From Niebla homalea (taxonomy: Eukaryota; Ascomycota; Lecanoromycetes; Lecanorales; Ramalinaceae): DNA of 64,000 nucleotides. Below the pieces are notes generated by a model. It saw only the letters and a list, made by a program, of their open reading frames with translations, was not told the DNA's origin and did no database searches. The position numbers and the translations under genes are program-made. The first letter of the stretch is position 1; each line of letters begins with the position of its first letter. The stretch lies in the NCBI GenBank assembly GCA_019925105.1, contig JAHGAU010000034.1, positions 558,001 to 622,000 on the forward strand, in the 5' to 3' direction. Below, in pieces: positions 35,201 through 47,760 of this stretch.

Positions 35201-38200
35201 TTTATTATTTAATTAAGGGAGGTCTGTAAATTATATTATTATTTTTTCTGCTTTTATATAAACCTCTATTTTCTTAACCGTTTTTTACGCCTTCTTTATT
35301 AATAATAATATAATCGTATTAATGGTTTAATTTAAGGTTATTTATATTAATATATAATCCGAGCTATATTTTAAGTCCTTTTATAGCTTATATATTATAA
35401 CCGTACCGGCAACCTTTTCCGTATTAAAGGCTAGATTAATTGTCGTTTTAAATTTATAACTTTCTTATATAATAATCCCTTATAATATTAATAATAAAAA
35501 GTTAACTTAAATAATAATTATTAATAAGTTATTTAATTTAATATAATTTATTATATGCTTTTCCTTATTTTATATATAGTAATATAAGTTAAAGTCTTTA
35601 AATAATATATATTTACTTAAAGTAATTAAAACCTTTTTAAATAATAATATTATAAAAGGTCCTTTTTTATTAATCGGCGGCGGATTATATACGTTATAAA
35701 TATTAAGATCGCTTTTTAAGTCCCTTTTTTTTATAATATAAAATATATAAAGGTTTTTATTATAATAAGTAATATGTTAATTATTTACGTTAAACCGTTT
35801 ATTTATAAAGAAGTATATTTTAATTATTTTATTCCCCTTAAAAATTAAATAAAACCCCTTTTTCGGATTAATAAATAAATATATATATAAGCTATATAAT
35901 AATTCCTATATTATTATAACGTTAACGTTTTTAACTTTTTTAAACTTAAATATTAATATTACGGTTTTAATTCTTTTATTATAAACGTTATATTATATTA
36001 TTCTTAAAAACGTTAATATATTATATATTAACCTTTATAAAGGCTCCCTTTTTTATACCCGTTTAAGTTACGGACTTCTTATTAAAATTAAGCGTTTTTT
36101 AATTAAATACCTTTCCGGCTATTATTAAAGATATAAAACGGCCAGCTTTTAAAATCAGGATCGTAAAGAGCTTTTTCTTTTTTACCGTTATTTACCTTTT
36201 ATTATTTAATTAATTAAGTTTATATCTTAAGGTTATTTTTAATTAACTTATTAAATTAATTTTATACGTATTATACCATTAGATTTTCATAATTATCCGG
36301 GTTTCCTTATATTTAATCTCCTTAGTTTTTATTATATACTTAGAATCCTATATTAAGTATCCCTCCTTATTATATATAACGTATTTAAGTATACTTTTTA
36401 TAAGCCCCTTAATTATTAACTTTATATACTTATGGGTATTATAGCCCTTAACGTAGACCGTATACTTCGTAATATTAAGGTATTTCATAATAATATATTT
36501 ATAATTTTAATACTTAAAATATTAATAAATATTAACCGTTTTATTTTATAATTAAGTTATTTTAAGAGATCCTTTTTTAATAATCTTTTTATTTAAGACG
36601 TTATTATATATCTTTATTAACGTTATACTTAATATAATAATAAAGTACCTTTTTATACGTTTTAAGGAGTTAAGTCTTTTTATTACCGGCGGAAGTTTAT
36701 AGTTAACGATTTTAAGCTTTAAGTAAAGAATTATATTTTCCTTTTTTATATTTTTTAATATAGCCTTTTTCTCGGCTTTTTTAAAACGTAATAAATATAT
36801 CTTATTTATTATAATAATAAACGATTACCTTAAAACCTTAATTAATTTATATTTTCCTTTATTAATTTAAGTTTTAAATTTTTTAAGTTTTCTTTTATCT
36901 TTAAAAATATTATATTAAGGAAAATATTTTTACTTTATAGTTTACGTATTATAATAATTTATTTTATTAATAATTCCGTTATTACTTTAAAAGCCTTTAT
37001 TAATTATAATAGGTTTATTTTTACCGCCGTATTCCTTTTCTTATTATTAAATAGGCGGATTATTATTATCTTTATCTTTTTTAATATAGTCGCTTTTTCC
37101 TCCGTTATCTTTTTATTCTTTACCGTAAGTATTCCCTTTATTACCTTTATTGCTTAACTTTCTTTTATTTAAGGGGTTATTACCTTTATATTTTCATTTT
37201 ATATACTTAATTTTAAACCGTTATCTTTATTCCCCGTTAACGCTTTTACTCCCGCTTTTTAAGAGCCCCGTAAGCGCTCCGTTTTCCTTAATTTTATTTC
37301 TATTTTTATATAAAAGTCCTTTACGCCTTTTAATTTAATCTATAGTATTAATTAGGTTTTTAATATAATATCTTTCTACTTTATTATAAGGAGTCCTTTT
37401 AAGGTTTTTACCGTTTCCTTTACCGCTTTCTCGCCTTTCTTTATTAACTAACGTATTATCTCCGCTTTTTACTTTTAATCCCTTAAGGTCCCGTTTTTTT
37501 TATTAACTTTATTCCTTTTTTATATACCCTTAATAATATTTTTATTATAATCTTTTTATTTTTTCCTTCCGTTCGTACCCTTTATTATTAATATTATACC
37601 GGCCTTTTTACCCCCTTATTTACCTATTATTTCCGTACTATTATTACGCGTTTTATGCGCTTTAATATGTGTATTCTATTAACCTTAATTTCCTTATTTA
37701 TTTTAAGTATTATCCGGCTTATTATTATTATATTACCCGTACGTATTATCGCCGTTTCTATTAATATAAGTTATTTACCCGTTTATTACCTTATTTTTAA
37801 TTATTATATTACTTCTATTTATTATACTTAATATACTCCTTTCATTATCGTTAAAGCTATATATATACGCATCGTTTTGGACCTCTGGGGTCCCTTTGTT
37901 CGTCGCCATCTCTCTTTCAATCAGATTAAAAATATATTTACTTAATTTTTTTAATAGTTCTTTCCTTTTCTTCTTAAGTAATTTTTAATTAATTAAATAT
38001 TTTCTGGTTTTTATATTTAAAAGCTTATTTAATTAACCTTTTTATTTTTATAATTACAGTTATATAACCTTTATTTTAATAAGTTTTAACTCTTTAAGAA
38101 GGTTTCGTTATCGGAATAATCTTATTAATTACTTTATTTAATACCTTTATTATTTATTTTATGAAAAAATTAGTCCGGTCTTTATTATTTAATTAAAGGA

Positions 38201-40925
38201 GGTCTATAAATTATATTATTATCTCTTCCGTTTTTATATAAACCTTTATTTTCTTAATTATTTTTTACGCTTTTTTTACCGGTAATAATATAATCGTATT
38301 AACGGTTTAATCTAAGGTTATTTATATTAATATATAGTTTAAGTTATATTTTAAGTCCTTTTATAGTTTATATATTACAATTATATTAATAACCTTTTCC
38401 GTATTAAAGGTTAAATTAATCGTTATTTTAAATTTATAACTTTTTTACGTAATAATCTTTTATAATATTAATAATAAAAAAATTAACTTAAACGGTAATT
38501 ATTAATAGATTATTTGATTTAATATAATTTATTATATACTTTTTTTTTATTCTATATATAATAATATAAATTAAAGTTTTTAAGTAATATATATTTATTT
38601 AAAGTAATTAAGATTTCTTTAAATAACGATATTATAAAAGGTTTTTCTTTATTAACCAGCGGCGGATTATATATATTATAGATATTAAGGTCGCTTTTTA
38701 AATCCCCTTTTTTATAATATAGAATATATAAAGGTTTCTATTATAATAAGTAATATCCTAGTTATTTATATTAAGCCGTTTATTTATAAAGAAATATATT
38801 TTAATTATCTTATCCCCTTTAAAAATTAAATAAAATTTTTCCTTCGGGTTAATAAATAAATATATATATAGGTTATACGGTAATTCCTATATTATTATAA
38901 CGTTAACGTTTTTAATTTTTTTAAATTTAAATATTAATATTATAGCTTTAATTCTTTCGTTATAAATATTATATTATATTACTTTTAAAAACGTTAATAT
39001 ATTATATATTAACCTTTATAAAAACTTCCTTTTTTATACTTATTTAAATTATAGACTTCTTATTAAAGTTAAGCGTTTTTTAACCTGGTACTTTCCCGGC
39101 TATTATTAAAAACGTAAGATGGCTAGCTTTTAAGGTTAAAATCATAAAGAGTTTTCTTTTTTTTATTATAATTTATTTTTTATTATTTAATTAATTAAAT
39201 TCGCGTCTTAAAGTTACCTTTAATTAACTTATTAAATTAATCTTATATATATTATATCGTTGGATTTTCGCGGTTATCCGGGTCTTTTTATATTTAATCT
39301 CTTTAACTTTTATTATATACTTTAAATTTTATATTAAATATCCCTTCTTATTATATATAGCGTATTTAAGTATATTCTTTATAAGTCCCTTAATTATCAG
39401 CTTTATATATTTATAGGTATTATAACCCTTAAAGTAAATTATATACTTTATAATATTAAGGTATTTTATAATAATATATTTATAATTTTAATACTTAAAA
39501 TATTAATAAATATTAATTGCTTTATCTTATAGTTAAGTTATTTTAAGGGATCCCCTTTAATAATCTTTTTATTTAAAACGTTATTATATATTTTTATTAA
39601 CGTTACGCTTAATATAATAATAAAGTACTTTTTTATACGTTTTAAAAAGTTAAGTCTTTTTATTACCGGCGGAAGCTTATAATTAATAATTTTAAGTTTT
39701 AAGTAAAAAACCGTATTCTTTTTTTCTATATTCTTTAACGTGGTTTTTCTTTCGGCTTCCTTAAAATATAATAAATATATTTTATTTATTATGACGGTAA
39801 ACGATTATTTTAAAATTTTAATTAATTTATACTTTTTTTTATTAATTTAAGTTTTAAACCTCTTTAAGTTTTCTTTCGTTTTTAAAGACGTTATATTAAG
39901 GAGGATATCTTTACTTTATAATTTATATACCGTAATAATCTGTTCTATTAATAATTCCGTTATTACCTTAAAAGTTTTTATTAATTATAACGGGTTTACT
40001 TTTACCGTTATATTCCTTTTTTCGTTATTAAATAAGCAGATTATTATTATTTTCACCTTCCTTAATACGGCCGCCCTCTCTTCTGTTATCTTTTTATTTT
40101 TTACCGCGGGTACCCTTTTTATTACCTTTATTACCCAGCTTTTTCTCATTTAAGGGGCCGCCGTTTTCGTACTTTCGCCTTATATACTTAACTTTAAACC
40201 GCCGTCTTTACTTTTTATTAACGTTTTCGTTACCGCCCCTTAAGAGCCTTATATCTGCTCCGTCTCCCCTTGTTTTACCCCTATTTTTATATAGAAATCC
40301 CTTACGTTTTTTAGTTTAATCTGTAATATCGGCTAGGTCTTTAATATAATATTTCTCTATTTTATTATAAGGAGTCCTTTTAAGGTTTTTATTGCCTCCC
40401 CTATTACCCTCTTACCTTTATTTATTGGGTAACGTACCGTCTCCGCTTTTTACTTTTAATCCCTTAAAATCTTATCCTCTTTATTAACTTTATTTCTTTT
40501 TTATATATCCTTAATAATACTTTTACCGCGGTCTTCTTACCTTTTCCCCCCGCCCGTACCCTTCGCCGTTAATACTATACCGGTTTTTTTACCCCCTTAT
40601 TTACTTATTACCTCCGTATTATTATTATATATTTTATATACCTTAATACGCGTATTTTATTAACCTTAATTTTTTTATTTATTTTAAGCGTTATCCGGCT
40701 TATTATTATTATATTACTTATACGCGTTATCGCTATTTCTATTAATATAGGCTACTTACCCGTTTATTACCTTATTCTTAACCATTATATTACTTTTATT
40801 TATCGCACTTAATATACTTCTCTTATTATTATTAAAGCTATACGTATACGTATCGTTTTAGACCTCTGGGGTCCCTTTGTTCGTCGCCATCTATTCTATA
40901 TCTTTTCCTTATATATTTATATCCT
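29283..40925 (-). mobile_element. LINE copy A (Tad-like), full length, split by LINE copy B
   Basis: Minus-strand element in two parts, 40925-37936 and 32109-29283, about 5.8 kb. Its ORF1 ATG is at 40890 (reading downwards) and its tetranucleotide tail is at 29288-29301. It lies inside copy C between 13-bp duplications TAATAAATAAGAT. Copy B splits it at AGATTAAAAATAT (32110-32122, repeated at 37923-37935), and homology to copies B and C continues correctly across the gap. Thirty-five bases precede the ORF1 ATG, more than in B (13) or C (4). No frame survives. Confidence 0.87.
32123..37922 (-). mobile_element. LINE copy B (Tad-like), full length and innermost of the nest
   Basis: An uninterrupted 5,800 bp. 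Its 5' end is at 37922 with the ORF1 ATG at 37909, and its 3' tail is (TGAT)n on the plus strand from 32123. The flanking duplication is AGATTAAAAATAT at 32110-32122 and 37923-37935. It gives the full layout of the family: an almost leaderless ORF1, an endonuclease/RT ORF2, a conserved 3' region of about 200 bp and a tetranucleotide tail. As the innermost copy it is the last of the three to insert, yet it is also heavily mutated, so RIP acted after the whole nest had formed or repeatedly. Confidence 0.9.
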
Positions 40926-42879
40926 TAATAAATAAGATATACTTATTATATTTTATAAAAACCAAAAAAGAGGTTATATTAAAGAATATAAAAAAAAGAA
41001 TATGGTTCTTTATTTAAAGCTTAAGATTATTAACTATAAACTTCCTTTAATAATAAGGAAACTTAATTCCTTAAAACGCGTAAAAAGGTATTTTATTATT
41101 ATATTAAACGTAACGTTAATAAAAATATATAATAATATTTTAAATAAAGGAATTATTAAAAAAAAATCGTTTAAAATAATCCGGTTATAAAATAAAACGG
41201 CGGATATTTATTAGTATTTTAAATATTAAGGCTATAAATATATTATTATAAAGTATTTTAATACTATAAAATATATAGTTTACGTTAAAAGTTACAATAC
41301 CTATAAGTATATAGAGTTAATAATTAAAAGACTTATAAAAAATATACTTAAATACGCTATATATAATAAGGAAAAATACTTAATATAAGATTTTAAATAT
41401 ATAATAAAAGCCAGGGAGATTAAACGTAAAAAAACCCGGATAATTATAAAAATCTAACGGTATAATATATACGGAGTTAATTTAATGGGTTAATTAAAAA
41501 TAGCCTTCAAATGCGAACTTAATTAATTAGATAATAAGGGATAAATAATAATAATAAATAAAATAAAGAAAAGGAAGCTTTTTACGATTTTAATTTTAAA
41601 AGCCGGTTGTCTTATATTTTTAATAATAACCGGAAAGGTATTAAGTTAGAAAACGTTTAACTTTAATAAAAAATCCGTAATTTAAATAAATATAAATAAA
41701 AAAGCCTTTATAAAAGTTAATATATAATATATTAACGCTTTTAAGAATAATATAATATAACGTTTATAATAAAAGAATTAAAGTAATAATATTAATATTT
41801 AAGTTTAAAGAAATTAAAAACGTTAATATTATAATAATATAAGAATTACCGTATAGCCCGTATATATATTTATTTATTAACCCGGAGGAAGGATTTTATT
41901 TAACCTTTAAAAAAAATAAAAATAATTAAAATATACTTTTTTATAAATAAGTAGTTTAATATAAATAATTAGTATATTACTTATTATAATAGAAACCTTT
42001 ATATATTCCGTATTATAAAGGAAAAAGACTTAAAAAACGACCTTAATATTTATAATATATATAATCCGTTACCGGTTAATAAAAAAAGATTATTTACGAT
42101 ACCGTTAATTTTAAAAATCTTAATTACTTTAAGTAAATATATATTACTTAAAAATTTTAACTTATATTACTATATATAAAACGAGGAAGGACGTATAATA
42201 AATTATATTAAATCGGATAACCTATTAATAGTTATTATTTAAGTTAATTTTTATTATTAATATTATAAGGGATTATTACGTAAAAGAGTTATAAGTTTAA
42301 AATAACGATTAATTTAACTTTTAATACGGAAAAAATTATTAGCGCGGTTATAACGTATAAATTACGAGAAAACTTAAAATATAACTCGGATTATATACTA
42401 ATATAAATAACTTTAAATTAAACCGTTAATACGACCTTATTATTACCGGTAAGGAAAGCGTAGAAAATAATTAAAATAATAAAAATTTATATAAAAACGG
42501 AAAAGATAATAATATAATTTATAAACCTCCTTTAATTAAATAATAAAGATTAAATTGACCTTTTTATAAAATAAATAATAAAAATATTAAACGAAATAAT
42601 TAACAAAATAATCTTAATAATAAAACCCTTTTAAAAAGCTAAAACCTATTAAAATAAAGGATATATAACCGTAACCGTAAAGGTAAAAAAGCTAATAAAG
42701 TAAACTTTTAAATATAAAAATTAAAAGATACTTAATTAATTAAGGGTTACTTAAAAAGAAAAAGAGAAAATTATTAAAAAGGCTAAGTAAATATACTTTT
42801 AATTTATAATATATAACTTAATAGTTTTACTCTATAATATTTAAAAGTTAATAAAATATAATAAAGGATAAAATAAGAA

Positions 42880-43410
42880 ATTAAAGTTTATCCTTAAATT
42901 CCCGCCCCTTAAAAGACTTAATAATATATTAATTAATACCTTTAACGGTAAAATTAAGGCCCTTAAAAAAGTATTTTTCCCCCCTCCGTTAAAAATTAAC
43001 TTAAATAATATCGATAATATTATATACCTTAATCTTATATTAATAAATAAGGTAATAATATAAGATATAATAATTAAAATAATTAATAAATTAAAGAAAA
43101 ATAAAGTTTTAAGACCGAATAAAATCCTTAATAGATTCCTATTAATAATAATATTATTATTTAAAAGGGTCTTTATCTATTTTTTTTTAAATATAACTTA
43201 ACGTCGGTTATTATTTACGTAAATTTAAAGAAATAAAAATAATTATCCTTAAGAAGCTTATTAAGCCGGATTACTTTAAGGTAAAATCTTATAAACCTAT
43301 TATACTCCTTTATACGTTAAAAAAGGCCTTAAAGATAATAATAATAAAGATCCTTAATAACTATATAAAAATTATAGACTTCTCCTTAATTAATAAATAA
43401 AAGTAAAGAA
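42880..43410 (+). pseudogene. Broken LINE reverse transcriptase (copy C), linker and first RT motifs
   Basis: The + strand reads SGKIK.L-type linker, then KIIIKIINKLKKNKVLRPNK (equivalent to the PDKAPGPDGIPN step), and from 43220 the RT block FKEIKIIILKKLIKPDYFKV. Arg, Gly, Pro and Trp codons have become Lys, Ile, Leu or stop, as RIP predicts. Homologous pieces occur on the minus strand of A, B and D. Confidence 0.65.
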
Positions 43411-45640
43411 AAATTAATTAATAAAAATAACCCTTAAAGGATTAATTAACGGTATATATATAATATAAAATTACGGGGAAAATATATTATAAATCTTCTT
43501 TCTTTTAATATTATAAGTATTTTTAATAAAATAAACTATTAAAAGTTATTATATAACTTAAAGAAAAAAAGGATATTACCTTTTTTAATTAAATAAATAA
43601 AGAGTTTTTTAAGTAATTAAGTTACGTTAATTAACTTAAGATAAAAAATAAGTCCAATAAAACCCACTATAACGGGGATTCCTTAAAGATTGTTTATTTT
43701 TTTAATATTTTTTTTATTTTTTAACGGTTTATTAATTAAAAAGTTTATTAAATTAAAATAAAAAATTTAAGTTAAAAGTTTTATTAATAACGTTTACCTT
43801 TTTAACTTATAGTATTTCTATATGTATAAATTATTTAGAAGTAAAATAAACTTATAAAGTTTATCTTTAATAAATAAGAACTTATAAAATTTAATTTATA
43901 CCGTATAATATAAGTTTATTTATATAATTAAAAGCTTAAAGTTATATAATATAATAGCTATAATAAACTTAAATAAAATTACAATAAAGCTGGATATTAA
44001 TATTAAAGTCTTTAATTTTTAAGTAAATAAGAAATTTAATTAAAAAGATTATATAAAAAAAGTTTAAAAAAAATAACTTTATAAGAAAAAAGCCTTATTT
44101 ATTTTATTATATTAATATAAAAAATTATATTATAAAAGGCCCGGATTATTTATTAAGTTATAATAAAGTTAATTATAATATACGTTATAATTATTTAATA
44201 TATATTTAAAGGTACTCCGGGATATAAGAAGGAATTTATTTAAATATTATAGAAAGTCCAGAATTAATATTTAAAAATAATTAATAATACTTATAAAATA
44301 ATTTTTATTTTAATATTAAAGTTTAAGGTTTTTATATTATCAATTAAAGTTTTATTAAATTAAATAATCGTTTAAATAAGGTTAAAGAAATATATATACT
44401 TAATTATAATAATAAAAAACGGACGGATTTATTAGAATCTTAATAAACCTTAAGTTAAAGAAAATAAATTAAAGATATTTATCCTTTTTTTTATTAAAAT
44501 AAAATAAGAATAAGTTAAAAGGGAAATTAACCTTATTAATATCCCGGAAGTTAATTTAAATACGTATAAACTTTTATTAAACGTAAAAAAGATTAAAATT
44601 AAAAGGATTTAAAAAATAAAAATTATAATAATTATTTTATAAGTTATAATAAAATAAATTAAATATTAATAAAAATTTAAAGACTTTATATTTTAAGGTT
44701 ATTATTATTTAACTTTTAATAATAAAAAGATTATTAATAAGTATTTCCGCCGTTATAATATTATAAGGAAAAATAATAATATATTAATAATTTAATTCCG
44801 GACGGATAAAAACGATTTAACTTATTTCCTATTTATTATATATATTAAAGGTCGGATAAACGCCGGATATAAATATAAATAAAGAAAGTAAAATATTATA
44901 TATATTTTTATTTTTTATTTTTTATTTATAAAAATTAAATTAAAACTTATTATAAAAGTTAATACTTATAATTATTATTAAATATTATTTATAAAATAAA
45001 ATATCCGGGTAATTATTATATTTATAATATTTATTAAATTATTATTATAGTTTAACCTTATTATAAAAATAAATAAAGTTATTAAAGATTTTACGGAAAA
45101 AACCTATTATTAATTAAAAAAGAAAAAAAGAAATAAAAATTAATTATATTAATTATATAAACCGGAAAATATTTTTTATAGCCGTAAGGATATAATAATA
45201 AACGCTTATTAAAAGTCTTTAAAGGAATTAACGATAATAATAGTATAAAAGGAATATATATTAAATACGTAAATATTAATAAAAACATTTATAAATATTA
45301 TATAAAGTTAAAGTAATATAAATATATAAAAGAACGGAAAAGTAATAAGCTTAAAAATAGTTTTTATAAGGATATAGTTATAATATTATAAATTTTCTTA
45401 AAGGAGTTAAAATATAAAAAGTATATAAATAGATTATTACTCTTTAAACGGCCGTTAATATCCTTTATTTTAAGGGATAAAAGGTAAAAACTTTATAAAC
45501 GCCGGTTTTTACTTTAACGTTATAAGTATTAGGTTTTTACGGTTATTAGTAAAATTAAAAAACCACGTATTAAGGAACGCCGGAATTAACTTAACTAGAT
45601 CCGTAATATAAATCAATCAATCAATCAATATTAAATACTT

Positions 45641-47400
45641 TTAAACGAAAAAAAACGTAAAGTATTTTAGTAGTTTTAAAATAATACTTATTATTAGGGA
45701 GGATATCCGTATTATTAAATCGGAGATTCTATACGGGTTAATCAATAATTAAGATAATAACTTAAGAAAAACGATTTTATTATAATTTATTAAGTTATAG
45801 GAAAACAAAAAAATATTGGATAATATTAAGTTTAAGAAACAAGGTTATTTAAATACTTATTACGTTATTTAAATAACCCTAAAACTTACGCTTTTAAATC
45901 TTATAAATAAGTATAATTGATTACCGTATAAGTTTTTAATATTAACGTAATTTATATTTAATAGCCTTATTTTTAATACTTTTTTATATAAAGTAAAATA
46001 AGATAATCTTTTTATATAATTAAAAGTTAATAAATTCCTTTAAATAGATTTAATAATAATAAAATAAATAATTATTAATTATCGCTTAAATATATTATAT
46101 ATTATAAAGTCGATTTACGTTTAAATAATAATTATTAAAAAAAACTTTCTTTAATATTTTTAGCTTTTATAGTACTTATAACGTAGAAAATATTTAATTA
46201 TATTAATTATTATTTAAGCGATTTATTAAATTATATTTATATTTATTGATTATTTTAAATAATAAAACTATATTATACGGTTTTATTATAAATTATATTT
46301 AATTTTATAATTCGTTTTTAAAATAAATATAATTAAGATTTAATATTAAAGTTAATATATTTTCCTTAAATAAATTTAACGTTACTTTAAGTATTATTAC
46401 TTTATTTTAATTTAAATATATATTTAATACCTTAATATTTTACTTTAATCCCTTTTTTCCTAGAACGGGGGCTAATACGTAATAACGGGTAAAAAAAATT
46501 TATTTTCCTTATTATTAATTTTATTATTAATTCCGTTTACGTAGCTTTTGTTACTGTAATTTATTAATACCCTTTTAATTAATTTTTTTATTAAAGGATT
46601 ATTATTATTATTTTCCTTTTTCCATTTTAATTAAGTTAATTTTACTTTATTTCTTAAAATAAGCTTTGATAACGGTATTATATCTTTATTAATATTTTTA
46701 TTATTAAAAGAAAATTTATTCTATATTAAATCCTTTTTATTTAGCGTTTAATTAAAATTATTTATAAAATTATTAAAGTAATAATAAAAAAGAAAAAAGA
46801 ATATTATAAATATTAAAAAGCTTAATAAAATACTTAATTATATTAAATTATTTAAATAAAGTATAAAAAATTTCTTAAGAATATTTATAAAATAACAAAA
46901 TTATTATACCGTTCATAAAGCTTAAAGGTAGTTCCTTAATTATAAATTTACCGATTTAATAAATAATAATCGATTCTTAAAAATAATTGGATACGGAAAG
47001 GTAATAAACGTATTTAGGAAAAAAAGCTTATTATAATTAAAATATAAATTATTAAAGAAGATTTAAGCTATTATTTAATATCCGTTTTTTAAGCCGTAAT
47101 AGCCTCTTATAAAAAGTAAAAAGTTCGGTTTATTAACTTCGATTTAAAGAACGATATTTATTATTTAATTATTAACGTTTCGGAGTTTCAATTTACTTTA
47201 AGGTATTTTTTACGCCGGGACTATAAAAAAGGACGTTTAATATATATATTTTACCGGGCCTTAATAAATATTATTATTCGCGATCCTTTATTATATTTTA
47301 CGATTATAATTATTAAATAACTTTTAAACCGTACTTAAACTATATTTTTATTAAAATAAAGCTTAATATTAAGTTCTTAATACATTATAATACTTTAAGC
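45641..47400. mobile_element. Unassigned RIP-degraded repeat, right part
   Basis: It continues the host sequence of LINE C, following the second copy of AATATTAAATACTT. No frame or family motif could be read on either strand. Together with 24459-28153 it would make about 5.5 kb, a plausible transposon length. Confidence 0.35.
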
Positions 47401-47760
47401 TTTCCGTATCTTATATAATAATTTAAAGGAGAATGGAAAGGGGGAAACCAAGGAAGACACAAAACTTGTAACTGGGTGTATAAAGGGGTGAAAACACTAA
47501 AAGGGCTGATTAAGGGTAAAATTACTTCATATATACTTTAAGAAGGGAAAGTAAGATTAAATAAATCAATATAGAGAACCTATACCTTACCAACTTATAT
47601 AGGGGCTGCGGCCCATCTTTAATTGTACTCTATTGCCACCTGTTATTTTATTATTTTTGCTCTTTCCTTCCTTTTTATCTTTTCTGGCGGTCCTAGGAAG
47701 GCTTTTATCTACTTATATATATCAGGGAATTCGGTCTGGTTATACGATTTAATCGCAAAT
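47401..47760. repeat. Low-RIP island, candidate outer end of an LTR element
   Basis: Around 47,430-47,700 the sequence suddenly regains G, C and CpA (GGAAACCAAGGAAGACACAA, CCACCTGTTATTTTATTATT, GGCGGTCCTAGGAAGG). Protected outer ends of the other elements look the same, so this may be the 5' LTR of the second Gypsy element; no matching partner is in the window. Confidence 0.35.

Larger units (their letters stand above)
28168..45626 (+). mobile_element. LINE copy C (Tad-like), full length, split by LINE copies A and B
   Basis: The element occupies 28168-29282 and 40939-45626, about 5.8 kb after removing the nested insert. ORF1 starts ATGGCGACGAACAAAGGGAC at 28172 and stays open for 44 codons. 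The right part carries the linker and RT, and the element ends in (AATC)n before 45627. The target duplication AATATTAAATACTT is at 28154-28167 and 45627-45640. Copy A inserted at TAATAAATAAGAT (29270-29282, repeated 40926-40938), after which copy C resumes in register. The RT region at about 43,220-43,400 (KEIKIIILKKLIKPDYFKVK, SYKPIILLYTLKKALK) still matches the LINE RT pattern VVLRKPGK..Y..P.SYRPI.LLNTLGK. All frames are broken. Confidence 0.87.

Noticed and set aside
41002..41190. 62-codon frame in LINE C
   Set aside because: It is a short surviving stretch inside the dead LINE, not a separate gene.
45091..45288. 65-codon minus-strand frame rich in Leu, Ile, Phe
   Set aside because: It is antisense to the AT-rich LINE C 3' part; the hydrophobic look is a product of A+T composition.
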